Shown: positions 8,073 to 20,600 of the stretch, one piece after another
Layout of the letters: each line of letters starts with the position of its first letter
How positions within the stretch are numbered: the stretch's first letter is position 1
From: Giardia muris
Taxonomy: Eukaryota; Fornicata; Diplomonadida; Hexamitidae
Assembly (NCBI GenBank): GCA_006247105.1
Contig: CM016926.1
Location: 2,334,648 to 2,398,647 of the forward strand
Length of the DNA: 64,000 bases
Direction: 5' to 3'
Translations under genes and position numbers: made by a program
The notes under the pieces: model-generated
Told to the model about the DNA's origin: nothing
Databases searched by the model: none
What the model saw: the letters and a program-made list of their open reading frames with translations, nothing else

Positions 8073-11000
8073 ATGCCACATTTACCTCCACGGATCCTTG
8101 GCCCGGGGGTATCTCGGTCGTCGGGTACGACCCCGGGGGTACTTCTACCACGAATGTCTAACGGACGCATCTGTAATCCGTCTCCACTGTCGGAATTTGT
8201 ACGACCTCGAGCGGCGTCTTTGGAAAGTGGGGGGCATGGGGGAGTGTCGGAGGGGGAGAACGTGCAGATACCGGTGGCTCCTACACGGGCATACTCCAGC
8301 CTAAGCTATGGGGACTTATTACCAAGTCGGCAACTATTGAGTCCAAGTCCAAGTCCAACCGAACGTATTGTTATGCATGCGACGACCATCCGAGACGAGG
8401 TCGACCCAAGCCGACCAATTCTTGACCATGAGACACAACGGACAGAAGCCTTGGCATATGCTAGGACCTTCCAGAATAGGGCACTGAATAACATCTGGCT
8501 TGAATCAGCACCCATCATTTCTGCGCTTCGTGAACTAACCTCTCATGGGATGCTTCAGAAGACGATCGCGACGGGAGATGAGAACGATCCCGAGGCGAGG
8601 CGAGAACGCCTGAATACTTTACGGGCAACCGTTGAGCAATTGATTATGCGCACACGTTCGGATCCTGAGATGGAGTTCGACCCCGTTTTCGGTTACGATG
8701 GATCTGATGCGCCATTAGTGACGTGTGATATGATTCTGGACGTTGATACAATCATGAATAATCGTTCGCCAGGAAGTTCTATACCCTCTGTGCGTAAAGC
8801 CTCAAAGTCGAGTCCTGAAGCACTTTTCTCAGAGGCCTCAGACCTTCGAGGGCCTTTAGCTGCATATAGCCAAAAACCCGCAGACCTTAATGAGTTCATG
8901 CTCACCAATGCTCGTCATGTTGAAGATTTCATAGTCCCAGAAACCTCAGACTCATCACAACCCTTCATCACTTTCAAGAACGGTGAGGGGTTGAGCGAGC
9001 TTGAGGTCTATTCCTTGGCCTTTGATACCTGCATAGACCGACTTCGAGATGCTGCCGTCGATAACCCTACCCTCACTAGCATCAAGAATACGTTGGTTCG
9101 AGTCAAGAGTTATTATCTCACTCGTATCCTGACAGAACCAACGACGCATATCGCATACAAGGAGGCCGCCAACATCCTTGACGCAAAGCTGTTTGTCACA
9201 ACCCGTACGCTCGACGATCTTCAGCGAACGTATCAAACCCTTAGCATGGATCATGCACAACTGAAACAAGCGCATAACCATACCCTCACTAAGCTCGATA
9301 AGGAGCTCGAGAATAATGATAACCTCCAAAAGAAGACAAACGATTTGACCGTCGGTTTACATGCCGCCCAAGACGAGGTCCGTGGCCTTCTACTCGTTAG
9401 TAACCAAACCAAGGCGCTCTTGGATGAAGAACGGTCAAAAACCAAACGCCTCAGCTTAACTGCCGAGCGTTTGAAGTTCCATTATGAACGAATCCGAGAA
9501 CAATCGATACAAGGAGAAAGAAAGGCTAACATCCTTGAAACCCAGTACCTGGATGCCAAGAAACGTCTTGAAGAGCTTGAACTCGAACAGAAACAATGGA
9601 AGGTGGAAAGGACCTCTCTCAAACTACAATACGAGAAGGATCGTGCATCTCTACGAGCTGAGAACGAAAGGCTTGTCGTGGAAAACCGTGAGTTTCAAGA
9701 GACATTGGTGATGGGTGGTGCCTTGTTTGCAGAGGGTGCTGATGAGTCGACTGATAATACTGACCTTCTAGTCCGGATCACCAACAAGATTCATAAACGG
9801 ACGGATATGTCGCACTTCGCGAAGCTGGCAGCAACCACGCTCCTTCGCCTCTGCGCTCATGATAGTCGTGTCGCTTGCAAACGCCTTGGAATCTCAAATG
9901 ATGGGCTTGCATCAATAGTCTGGATCTTGACCTCGGCACGCGAGAAGAATGACGTTCAATCGTTTCTGTCAACCATCCGAGGCAGTTGTACTGTCAATAC
10001 CCTTCCAAAGGGTCGAGCAACTCAGACTACCGAAAGCTACCTCCAAAGCATTCAAGATGAGCGTATCAATAACAAGGAGATGCTTGCCTTGCTTCAGGAG
10101 CATACCGCACTACAGCACTCATTCCCCTTCGATGCCTCATTACGTCAGCGCAATGCTACACTTCAAGCACGTGATTCTGAGCAACGAGGTAAGATGAAGA
10201 ACGTGACAACTTCGGGCATCCCAGATAAGCCTGAGCCCACGTGCCCGAACACTTCTGCCACGCAGCTTACAGGGCCGAACACTCCTTCTCCACCTGGGAC
10301 ACGGGAGAGTGGAGAACGTGAGAAGGCTCTCACCTCTCTTCGTGTCACAACTAGTGAGGCAACTAGTCGTATCTCGCAACAACTGCGTCAATATCAAGCG
10401 CTCTATGGGCACCTCCCGCCAAATGCTGCCCAGATCATCAGCGAGCGTTCGGCAAGTCAAGACGCCGTTCCCGTTGATAGCTCACAGTTGGATGTCATTC
10501 TTACAAATGGGATGGGCGAAATTCCACACTCTCCTTGTTTCACAGATGGTGAGGATGATAGAACGGATCCTGGACAGCTTGATAAGCAACTTGTTGAGAA
10601 TCTCGCAAACGGGATGATGGAAATCATTTCCGATGCAACTCGGAAGCAGAGCCTTGAAGAGTTGATCAGTAAGACTTTCACTGGTAACATTAGTGGATCA
10701 AAAGTTGCAGAACTCCTCCCCGAAATCTCCGACAGGTTAGCGAAGCTTTTAGCCGATCCCCCATCGTCCGAGGAGGTCGATGTGGAGGTCGAAGGACTCA
10801 TAACTGACATTGTTGGTATCCTCTCGAATTCATCACAGGGGAGGGCACACACGTGCACAAACCTTCAGACAGATAGTGCTGATCAGGTTCCGATGGATAT
10901 CACCAGTGATATAGGAGATGAGGCTCGAATGCCTTTAGGGTCGCGGCCCAAGCTTTCGGCGGGAGTAGCAACCGTTCTAGGACGTCCACTCGAGAATGCC

Positions 11001-14000
11001 CCACCGGGAGATGGTCCGAGCTCCCTTTTGAGCGCGTCTACTCATGAAGGACAGATGATTGGTGATGAGGCTGGTGGAGAGGCGGTGCATGTCTCTCTCT
11101 CGAGCGACTCTGCAGACTGTCTAGGACGAGGAACAAGGACAACACCAGAAGATAGTTACGTTGAAGAACTGGAACTTAATCATCGTCCACATCCAGGCAT
11201 CTTTTCGGCAGGAAGTAAGCCTTCATCGATCCCTCTTTCCAGGAGGAGTCGTTCACAGACCGCAGGGTTACGAAGCACGCGCGGGAGTAGAAGAAGGGAT
11301 TCAGGGTGCTCGGAATCTATTCAACCCTTCCCCTCTCCTTCCACACGTACTCGCTCACGTGAGACCGTACTACGCATCCCAGATGTGAGTGATATCCTGA
11401 CACGAAGCTTGTCGGCCTCGATGCTAAATCAGAACGGACTTGGAGGAAGTCGTTCACGATTACAAAGCGCTTCTTCTCCGCGTTCTCGTGATGCCCCTCC
11501 GATCTCCCAGGTCACCATGCCATTGAGGCCCTTGGACCGTGGCTGCTCCTTGAACGAGATATTGAGCCGTGTCAAGCAGGGAAGTTTGAGCGCAAGACAG
11601 TCCGAAGATGGGGTGGAACGTTGTCTTGTACGTTACCGAGATGGCACACTCCGCGTTGTTGATACAAATCATGCCTCGGTTCGTGAGAAGAAAGCCTTGC
11701 TTGACAAAGACCATCCCAGCTTCCGGTACACCAGTAATGGAGATAAGTACACGGTCTTCTCCTTTGAGGGTGAGGAGTACAAAATCCATCCGGTCCCAGA
11801 CCGTCGGGGACAACGAGTCACATCTGCAAGGGCGACCAGTATCTTGGCGTCAGTCGAATTGCCAAACGTATCTTACACATATGCAATGACCCCACGTGGG
11901 CATAGAGATCGCGTACATGCAACGCTCCTAGACGTTCGGCCTGGTGCAAGTAACTCCGAAATATCGGACATCTTCTTGTTACGACCTCTTTCTCCATCCA
12001 TTGCAAGGCAAATAGAGGCGGCGACGCGATATACTAGTGCGGCTATTCAAACGGACCAGCTCGTCCTAGATCAACTCATTGGAGATCCCCAATTGATCAT
12101 CCGTGACACCTTCACCATCGTTAACGCCCTCTTTGCAGCAGCAGGCATGGCACAGAGCGCGAAAGAAGAGCTCTCGGAGTTGGCACCGGTGGGCACACAC
12201 GACCTCCTTCGAACTCCCAACATGCCTCTATTTGCAGATAACATCATTGCCGAACAGGCCATTCGTGGACGAGTCATTCATGATGAGGAAATTAACGATA
12301 CTCAGACGGTCTCCGAGCTTACAAACTTGACGCAGAAGATCATCCGCCAGGTAACGGAGCAATCATCGCTTACGGTAGAAGGCGTCCCGCTTGGAGATAT
12401 AACCGACGAACCTCTTTATTCGCCGAACCGGAGCGAGCAGGAGATCTCGGTTGAACCTACGGTCCCCGATGGCTCGTTATCTCGGCTTGAGAGTCCGATG
12501 GATAAGCCGCTCTCCATCTCGGCGGCTTTCTCGATGCCTGAGGAGAACAGCTCAGGTCAAGTCGAGAAGGGTCGACCCTCTGTTACGGAGAGTTCCGACC
12601 GTAGATTGTTCTTATCCATCAATACAGACTCTGGGCGTCAATTGCAAAGCATTCGTGACTCCTTTGGCCTGACGAATAGCCCTAATCGGACCTTGCGCCT
12701 TCCCACGCACTTACGATCGAGCACAACAAATGGAGAACTGTCACGCCTTGTAATCCTTGGGAACGTCTTTAACCGTCCTGCAGAGCATACTCCGACCGCG
12801 CAGGTGGTCAAGAGCACGAGCGTTGCGACTCCCACGTGCCGGTTATATCCTCGACTCGGTCTCAACCCTCTTTCACTTATGTGCGATCCTCTTGATGTAC
12901 CACAAAGCGATCAACTTCGGCTTGCGATGAAGCCGACGGAAAGCATCATGGGTCGCTTCCGTCCAGCAGAACTTGAGCTTCTACTTCAAGGAACTCCATC
13001 GGTCTTATATCCATGCGTTCTAACTCAACACGTCAATATGCAAACGGACTTTAACCTGAATAGTCCACTTCAGAAGGTCACCTTCAGCGAAGTTCAGCAG
13101 CTGCAAAACCTTGTGCAAGCGGGAGCAAATCGGGACGGGTTACATGTGAGCACTGTGGCAACGAAGCGAGGATTACTCCCACGAGTTGGGGGGATTTGCA
13201 CTCACATCCGTCGTTCCGCCTTGAATGTGAAGGCTCCGGCATTAAGTCAGCCTCTTCCCCTGATCTTCCAACTGGTTCAGGACCTTTCACCGCGAAAGTG
13301 TGAGTTCATCGTTGCGGCGGCACATAGCCCTGGAGCTCCCGAGTCATACATCAGCATTCCAAGCAATAACGCCTGCATGAAGTCGCTTGCATGGACTTTA
13401 CGCCTGATTCGGACAATCCTCCTTGCTCGGATCTCGATGGATGAGGCCTCATTAGCCGTCAAGTCCAGTGCGGAAGGGACCGTGACCTATACGAATGCGG
13501 GAAATGGAACGACGGAGTCACGGGAACTAACTCGAGCGTTTGAGTTTGAACATCTACCCGGTGCTTTGATGCGGTTGGAGGCAGAGTCCCTACCATACTT
13601 CATCGTTCATTATGCCGAGACGAAGTATGGGATGCGGAGCATCGTGGCGACATTACTTTGGTCGCTAATCGTCTCTGTCGTATATTATCAATATGAGAAT
13701 CAGGAGGTGCATCTATTTGCGCGGCTCCTCTTCGGAGACCTCGATTATGACTACTATCTGACGTACCTCGACCTTCTGCGGATGGTGCGAGGAGAGTATG
13801 CGAGCACTCTCTCGACACACTTATCGGAATGCTCTGTCTCACTCAACGTGGTTCCAGACTTAGTCGCAGGAGCGCTTCCGAACTGGGATGCTAAGCGTCA
13901 ATATAGCCTCCTGGATACGATCCTGACATACGCCACGGCGGATAATCGGGGAACTAAGACCATTCCTTTCTGGGCACTGGCGTCCTTGATTCTCAGTGCT

Positions 14001-14633
14001 TATGGAAACTATCGCCGGCTTGTCTTCCAAAACGTCACGATGATCTGGTCGCGTTATAATGCACACGACTACCTCGATGAGGGTGGGTTCCGAGAGCTTT
14101 GTGACCTTGCTCTCGGTCAGTTCCGATTCAATACTATCACCTCCATCTTCTACGCGTTTACCGCGAGCACCGAGGCCGAGCTAGCCTCGGGGTTACAAGA
14201 GCTAACCAACCGTCGTCTGTCCTATCCCGGATTCGTTGACTTCTATTTGAGCTTCTGCCTGGGTCGGTATTGCTTGATCCCCAACGTCGTCCTTGATGAC
14301 ATCATGCGTGGGACCGTCATCAAAAGGAACATCCAATTAGTCACGAGCTCATATGTCAGGATGACGGAACTCGTCCGTGATCTTCTCGAGGTCGAGCTTC
14401 ATGACGAGTCGCAGGATAGCCGCCTACAGAACATCCGTTACGTCCTCAACCAGATGAACCGCGTCTCATGCGACTTGGCCGCATACGACTATGTCCAAAG
14501 TATTGCTAATATGCGGCTTGCGCTCCAGTGCCTTGTCGACCGCTGTATCGACTCCTCCGGAGAGGCCGCCAGCATGGTGATCGGCGGGGGCGTCGCCGCA
14601 CTCGCCACGTACCTCTATAGGGGGAGGAAGTGA
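8073..14633 (+). CDS. Very large coiled-coil protein of unknown function
   Basis: 2,186 residues with no recognised enzymatic domain. Residues about 1-110 are Pro/Ser-rich, and residues 110-360 are helical. Residues about 376-546 form a continuous heptad-type coiled coil rich in Lys, Glu, Gln and Leu. A long Ser/Thr/Pro-rich, probably disordered middle (about 690-1,120) contains arginine-serine stretches. A possible small beta domain lies near residues 1,190-1,260, and a globular helical region fills the last 500 or so. It ends in a short hydrophobic stretch (VIGGGVAALATYLY) before RGRK, perhaps a membrane or packing helix. The layout suggests a cytoskeletal or scaffold protein, but that is inference. 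The true start could be a later Met. Confidence 0.7.
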   Translation: MPHLPPRILGPGVSRSSGTTPGVLLPRMSNGRICNPSPLSEFVRPRAASLESGGHGGVSEGENVQIPVAPTRAYSSLSYGDLLPSRQLLSPSPSPTERIVMHATTIRDEVDPSRPILDHETQRTEALAYARTFQNRALNNIWLESAPIISALRELTSHGMLQKTIATGDENDPEARRERLNTLRATVEQLIMRTRSDPEMEFDPVFGYDGSDAPLVTCDMILDVDTIMNNRSPGSSIPSVRKASKSSPEALFSEASDLRGPLAAYSQKPADLNEFMLTNARHVEDFIVPETSDSSQPFITFKNGEGLSELEVYSLAFDTCIDRLRDAAVDNPTLTSIKNTLVRVKSYYLTRILTEPTTHIAYKEAANILDAKLFVTTRTLDDLQRTYQTLSMDHAQLKQAHNHTLTKLDKELENNDNLQKKTNDLTVGLHAAQDEVRGLLLVSNQTKALLDEERSKTKRLSLTAERLKFHYERIREQSIQGERKANILETQYLDAKKRLEELELEQKQWKVERTSLKLQYEKDRASLRAENERLVVENREFQETLVMGGALFAEGADESTDNTDLLVRITNKIHKRTDMSHFAKLAATTLLRLCAHDSRVACKRLGISNDGLASIVWILTSAREKNDVQSFLSTIRGSCTVNTLPKGRATQTTESYLQSIQDERINNKEMLALLQEHTALQHSFPFDASLRQRNATLQARDSEQRGKMKNVTTSGIPDKPEPTCPNTSATQLTGPNTPSPPGTRESGEREKALTSLRVTTSEATSRISQQLRQYQALYGHLPPNAAQIISERSASQDAVPVDSSQLDVILTNGMGEIPHSPCFTDGEDDRTDPGQLDKQLVENLANGMMEIISDATRKQSLEELISKTFTGNISGSKVAELLPEISDRLAKLLADPPSSEEVDVEVEGLITDIVGILSNSSQGRAHTCTNLQTDSADQVPMDITSDIGDEARMPLGSRPKLSAGVATVLGRPLENAPPGDGPSSLLSASTHEGQMIGDEAGGEAVHVSLSSDSADCLGRGTRTTPEDSYVEELELNHRPHPGIFSAGSKPSSIPLSRRSRSQTAGLRSTRGSRRRDSGCSESIQPFPSPSTRTRSRETVLRIPDVSDILTRSLSASMLNQNGLGGSRSRLQSASSPRSRDAPPISQVTMPLRPLDRGCSLNEILSRVKQGSLSARQSEDGVERCLVRYRDGTLRVVDTNHASVREKKALLDKDHPSFRYTSNGDKYTVFSFEGEEYKIHPVPDRRGQRVTSARATSILASVELPNVSYTYAMTPRGHRDRVHATLLDVRPGASNSEISDIFLLRPLSPSIARQIEAATRYTSAAIQTDQLVLDQLIGDPQLIIRDTFTIVNALFAAAGMAQSAKEELSELAPVGTHDLLRTPNMPLFADNIIAEQAIRGRVIHDEEINDTQTVSELTNLTQKIIRQVTEQSSLTVEGVPLGDITDEPLYSPNRSEQEISVEPTVPDGSLSRLESPMDKPLSISAAFSMPEENSSGQVEKGRPSVTESSDRRLFLSINTDSGRQLQSIRDSFGLTNSPNRTLRLPTHLRSSTTNGELSRLVILGNVFNRPAEHTPTAQVVKSTSVATPTCRLYPRLGLNPLSLMCDPLDVPQSDQLRLAMKPTESIMGRFRPAELELLLQGTPSVLYPCVLTQHVNMQTDFNLNSPLQKVTFSEVQQLQNLVQAGANRDGLHVSTVATKRGLLPRVGGICTHIRRSALNVKAPALSQPLPLIFQLVQDLSPRKCEFIVAAAHSPGAPESYISIPSNNACMKSLAWTLRLIRTILLARISMDEASLAVKSSAEGTVTYTNAGNGTTESRELTRAFEFEHLPGALMRLEAESLPYFIVHYAETKYGMRSIVATLLWSLIVSVVYYQYENQEVHLFARLLFGDLDYDYYLTYLDLLRMVRGEYASTLSTHLSECSVSLNVVPDLVAGALPNWDAKRQYSLLDTILTYATADNRGTKTIPFWALASLILSAYGNYRRLVFQNVTMIWSRYNAHDYLDEGGFRELCDLALGQFRFNTITSIFYAFTASTEAELASGLQELTNRRLSYPGFVDFYLSFCLGRYCLIPNVVLDDIMRGTVIKRNIQLVTSSYVRMTELVRDLLEVELHDESQDSRLQNIRYVLNQMNRVSCDLAAYDYVQSIANMRLALQCLVDRCIDSSGEAASMVIGGGVAALATYLYRGRK

Positions 14634-14661
14634 GGCCAGTGAACTTCGAAAAAAACGGCCC

Positions 14662-17600
14662 ATGAGCGCACATGAGGCGAGCGAGAGTACGCACTGCAGC
14701 TTCTCGTTCGCCGAGGACATCGGTACCCAGGTGCGGCTCTTCCGAAACTTCGTCGAGGAATCTCTTCACGAGGCCCTCGGTTATCTTCGAGACCGCCAGC
14801 GCCGCGTCTCAGCCCTTCATGAATACGCTGCAGAGCGGCTTGCAGCCGTCCTCAAATCGCATCACAACCCCGAGGACTTGTCGGGAGACCCAGTCCTCAT
14901 TGACCAGCTCTTGAGTATCACCGAGAAGCTTGAGCTCAAGGTCACCTCCAATACATACTTTCAGTGCGGCGATAGCTGCGATACCCTGCGGGCCTCCTGT
15001 GAGCTGAACCGGGGCTTCACTGAGCAGCAGGTATTACTCCTTCAGGACCTGATGGAGCCTGTCTATGCCCGTGAGTCCTGGCATCTTCGGATGCGCCGCT
15101 CAGGAATCTCTCTGAACGACTTCTTCGTCCTGAAGGAGATCGGGTCAGGCGCCTACGCCTCTGTGCACCTTGTCCGTCACAAGGCGACCAAGAAGCTTTA
15201 TGCACTGAAAAAGATCCGGAAGGAACGGCTCTCAAACCTCGAGGACGCACTTCGGTTGCGGACCGAGCGGGCCGTGATGATGCGAATTCGCTCAAACTTC
15301 ATTGTCCAATTGCACTACGCGTTTCAAGACAACGACTGCCTCTATTTTGTTATGGACCTGGCGTCCGGAGGCGACTTGAAGTCTCTATTGGACATGGTGG
15401 GCGGTGCGCCTGAGTCATGGGTTCGGCGCTGGTTTGCGGAGATCTTGTGTTCTGTTCTTATCCTTCATGGACATATACAGCCGGAAAATAGCGTTACAGC
15501 TCCGCTTAGTGAGCTTCGACAACCGTCATTGGATTTGAGCGTTGATACTCAGATACCACTCCGTGACATTTCCTCAGACGTTGATAGCATCGAGCGTTTC
15601 CAATGTAATAGCAATGGGAGTCGACGAAGCGATGGTTTTATTCGTCGGCCAGGCTCTGCTTCCGTCCTTCATTCAGCTGATGAATTACAGCCGGGGAATC
15701 TTAGTGCAAGACAAATGATGCGGAAGTGTATTGCAGCAGTCCCATCAAAGGGACCACAAGAGACAAAGAATACAGCCTTATTTCCAGACTCCAAAGCATT
15801 GGGGACTCAGTTTCAAGACCTACTTCTCCCACCTCTTCCAAATGCGTCGCGCCAGTTGCTTGATGATTTACCAATCGACAAGGAAATTAGCGATTCCACG
15901 GAAGGGTCGGATCTCCTTGAGACCACGAGTCAGCTCCCTAGTGTCAACCGTTCTAGTGATTCCCATCTATCTGATGTTCTTCTTCTCGTCGATGATCTCA
16001 AAGTAGACTCGGAACCTAACAATGGGCAGAAGGACCTGGTTCCGAAGCTGGACTTGAGTCTGGTACCCAGCAGCTGCGTCCAACGGACACGAAAGGCATC
16101 CATCATTTATTCTCTCCTGCAATCACAGCACTTCGGATCCCGGGAGATGAACCATCAGGCGGATTCTCAAAACTCCCAGCAGACTCTCGATTCGGCCCGA
16201 GTACTAGAAGGGGATGTAGATGGTAATAAGCAAGCAGAGCTTCTTGAACCATTTTCAATCCCGCTTCCAACGGCACGTACACAACGGCAACCAATCCTTC
16301 GGGAGCTCGTCAATTCAACATTCTGTCATCCATCTGCAGATGATATGGTCAAATTAGATAATAAAGCTCTCCCTCCACGACCTCTCAATACACGGGTCAC
16401 TGATAGCATCTGTTCGGAACAGGCCATGGAGTTGGTGCAAGATTGCGTCCCAGTCCATAACATTTTCATCCATCGTGACTTGAAGCCTCTCAATTTCCTC
16501 CTCAAGGCGGATGGTCACCTTCTTCTTGCAGACTTCGGGCTTGCCGAACCGGTCGAGGTCCATGGGAATGAGTCACCACGACTCAGTGCGTTTCGTGAGA
16601 CGACTGGAAAGGATACCTCGGAGAGAGACCGAGTGGTGATTGGAACTGTTGAGTACATGGCGCCCGAGATCTTTAACAAGGATTCCTATGGGCGTTCAAT
16701 CGATTACTGGTCACTAGGGATTATTCTTTATGAAATGCTCACAGGAGAGGCGGCCTTCACCGCGGAGTCGAACGAGGCGCTTATAGAGCGACTCACAAGC
16801 ATTAGGACCGTCAAAGACTTCAAGCAGAACTTTCCTGAGCGATATGACATGTCTGATGAGGCATGGGACCTGGTATCGGGTCTTCTTTCGCATCCGAAGC
16901 GGCGACTCGGGCAAACGGCAGACCTCGAGAAGCTAATGTCTCACCCCTTTTTCACACTTGGGCATAGCAAGGAGGATATTCTCTCGATGAACCTTGACAT
17001 ACTTCGCGAGATCAAGAAGGCGAAGGAAGCTCACCTGGCGCAATATCCTGACAACAATCCACCATTTGTGCTAACCCCGGAGCAAACGGAACGAGTTCCT
17101 GTGTATCCGGATGAAGCATATCTCATTCAGTTACCTGCCCCATGGAAGCCGACCTTAGATACAGATGATGACCTCAAATGGTTCCATCAACGCGAGATGA
17201 ATCTATGTGGGATCAAGCAGGACGGAAATGGGTATCAAATCGATCTGATGAATGTTCCGACAGACGACGACTCTAGTTACTCGTCTTACTATGCCTCCTC
17301 ATCGGACACCTCCGAGAGCATGTCTGATATCCAGGAGGCCATGTCTGGCTCGCAGTTGATCTTTGCCGATAATGTTGGAAGTATCGCTTTCGCTCTGCCT
17401 CGGCTTCATCCCGATTCGGAGCATCGTGGAGAACACGTTCACTTCGAACTTCCTACACACACTTGCTTCCCTGGAAGGCTTTCGGACCTCTCCGATGACG
17501 ATACTGAACGCGGTTCTGTAACTCGTGTTCGCTTTCAAACCTTACCCACTAATGGTCAAACTTCAATCCCACAAGGCTCGTTTCGGACCACGGGTGGTAA

Positions 17601-20600
17601 CTGTTCAGCCTCGCTTCCATTTCCCTTTACCGCCGCAGAGTTAAACTCGTTAGGTATTGAAGCTAGTGACTCAAAAGAGGGTGAGGTCATTGGACTTCGT
17701 CGACTATGTTGCCTTGCTCTTGTTGAAACCCCCCAGCCCTATTGGGAAGATAACATCCTCGACCTTTGTGTCGAGCAAATCAGTAGTAGTGCGAGCTTCA
17801 TTGGATACTTTGACGAGGACCTTGGACATAGTCGACGTCAGATACCGATGAATAGAAACGATGTCTATCGAGAGCCCGAGCAAGTCAACGGTCTTAATCC
17901 CGAGAAGCTTGACGAAAACGTTACATATCCTCTTCGAACTCTTCGACAGGTCTTCACGGGTTCAACAATCACGCGTATAGGAAGCTCCCATGGGACTCCT
18001 CACCACTCCACCGAGCTTGGGAATTGGACCTCCTTTTCGGAGTCGGTGGTGAACGTGGATACGTCCATTGCTGATACGTCCTTCGATTTTAACAACGAAC
18101 TATTGCCTTGCACGGACGACCAATCCAAACTACTGCAATACGTAAAGGCTGGTTTGGAGGACCTCACGAATAACACCTCTATGAGCCGAGTCGGTGCGCA
18201 CATCTTCGCCAATCTCCGTCGGAGGGTGTTCAAATACGATGATCCGGATACTTCCAGCTCCGACCTTTGGCGCAGAGGCGTACAAAGCCGGAGTACTGGA
18301 GACTCATTCACCGGAACGGGGCAAAGTCTCTTGTCCTCAGATTCCCTATATAGTAGAAGGACTATGCAGAGCATAGCAAAGCCGGACACCGTGCTTGACG
18401 AGCCTTCTGCGAAGCCCTCTTATTCCGATAACGAGGAGAGTATGATGTCCATTGAAAAGGGATCGACGATACGGGTTGGATCTCTGCCAAGACAGTTCAC
18501 CGGCTTCGTAGAAACAACGTCCGACCCGTTTGCCTCGTTAAAGGAGCAAGTCATAGATGCATTATTACATTCGACTCGCATTGGACCCAATCTTGAGCTT
18601 TTCAACCTGTCTGGGTCTGAGAACTGGCATCGGCCTTCCATTAGTATTACTACCAGCGCCTTTCCTCAGGGGAAGACCTCGAGTCTTCGTCTTCAGTTTC
18701 AGGATCCCATCGATCAGGATCCACACACCACGTCGTCGTCACATACTAGCTTAACGGGGTCGGCGTCTCTTGGGACTCTGACCACCCCGATCACTGACAC
18801 CGCGGGGACCTCCACACGTGACTATACGCGCTCCTCGGTCGTGAACATAATCTGTTCGCATACCATGACTCAGAACAACGACGACTCAACTTCGATCACT
18901 GGGGTGATGGACCCGCTCATCGATATTTCGACCGACAGCCTAATACATCAGCAAACAGAGGTATCGGTCGGCGTAACCATCAGTGTCAGCGAGGAACTTT
19001 CGGAGGTCACGATCCGAGAGCCACCCTGCATTTCCGACCCGGTCCGCCCGCGTGGCCTTGATGTCTCGACAGATGCGACTCCAAACGATGAGGTTAGGAT
19101 CGACCCCAATGCGATCGGTCCCGATGACGACTTCAGTCTTCCCCCATCTGAGATTAGGGCGGGCCGTCGTCTCTCACGCTTTGGAGATGCCTATCGACGA
19201 CGTAGTACAAGTGATATCCAAACCCCAGCTGCCTTGATCGCTACGAGTACACAGGAGCAAGCACACATTGTCCGTTCATCGTTGAACCTACGTGAGACGC
19301 GATTATCGATTCCACTTCCACGGTTTACGGCCAGTATTGACGAGCAGCCAGAAAGCACTCTTTCTGATGACCAGGTGGGCGTCCAAGGCTTAGGAACTGT
19401 TATGCTTTCCACCCAGTATACTCCTGTCATGACTCTGCCATTACAACAGACAGCGCGGCAGACGCCGATCTTTCGTGTTGGACCTGTTTCGGCGAAGACG
19501 ATCGCTCAACCGCATACACTCCCTCATTCTACAGAGCTTGTTACTCCAAGAACCGGCGATGGCAGCACTCAAGGAGATAATTGGTCGGCACAGCAGCTAA
19601 GGAATTATGGTCTCTCGGATCATGTCGAAGATCAGACGCAATCGGACGATGCGAATCTATATTCGCCATATGATGAGCAGAATAGCATTCCAACAACATC
19701 ACTGATATCGGACGAGTCGATCGAGCATCAGATGCGCTTGACGTTGGTCCCAGAGCTTGACACATCTGCAACGACGATGCTTCGTTCCTCGTCGAACGAG
19801 ATAACGGCAATGCCACGCCCGCGAATCTTCACGGTTGCCAGACCCTCCCCACAGAACATTCAGCCTTCAAGTGAGAGAAGTACTATCATCTCTCCCGCAT
19901 ATATGCATGGAGGCCCGCAAGGTTTTAATGCCTCGATGAGCGTAGAATCCATCTCTCTTTACTCATGTGACTTCCAGAAGCTGACCCATCACAATGCTTT
20001 ACAGCTCCGCAAGGATGCATCCTCATTCATTACCGATTCCTCTTGCCGAGCGAGTGAGAGTGTTATCCCATCACGTACCGAGTCTGTGCCAACTCGGGCG
20101 CATACCATTGAATTTGAAGACCCACCACCACTACGTCAGCCTCAGAAGTCCTTATCAAACGGTTGGTCGGATGTGAGCGATCAGGAAAGTGATACTCAAC
20201 GGATCCTAACACATCATCAGATCCATGCGGCACTAGACACATCATCGGCCTCCCGTTTGCGGATCAATCAGGTCGATACGGAGAGCGCACAACAGGACGA
20301 TTTTACTAGCGCCCCGATGTCAAGTAGCCAAGGGAAGTCATCGGGAAGCATCCATGTACACCTCGATACCTCGACTATGTCACTTCCAATACAAGCTGGA
20401 CGGTACGCACAGATAGATGCCGTGCATTCCTTTCGAAGTAAGTCGAGCGTCAATGATGATGGGGCACGTCATCATCGTTCTCATCGTTCAAAGACTAACA
20501 CTCAGCTTCCAGGATATTCTCTAACCGAGCCATCAAATCTATCGGCGACGACGGGGTCTATTGGGAACATGTCAACGGCCAAATACCCCAGAGTGCGTCG

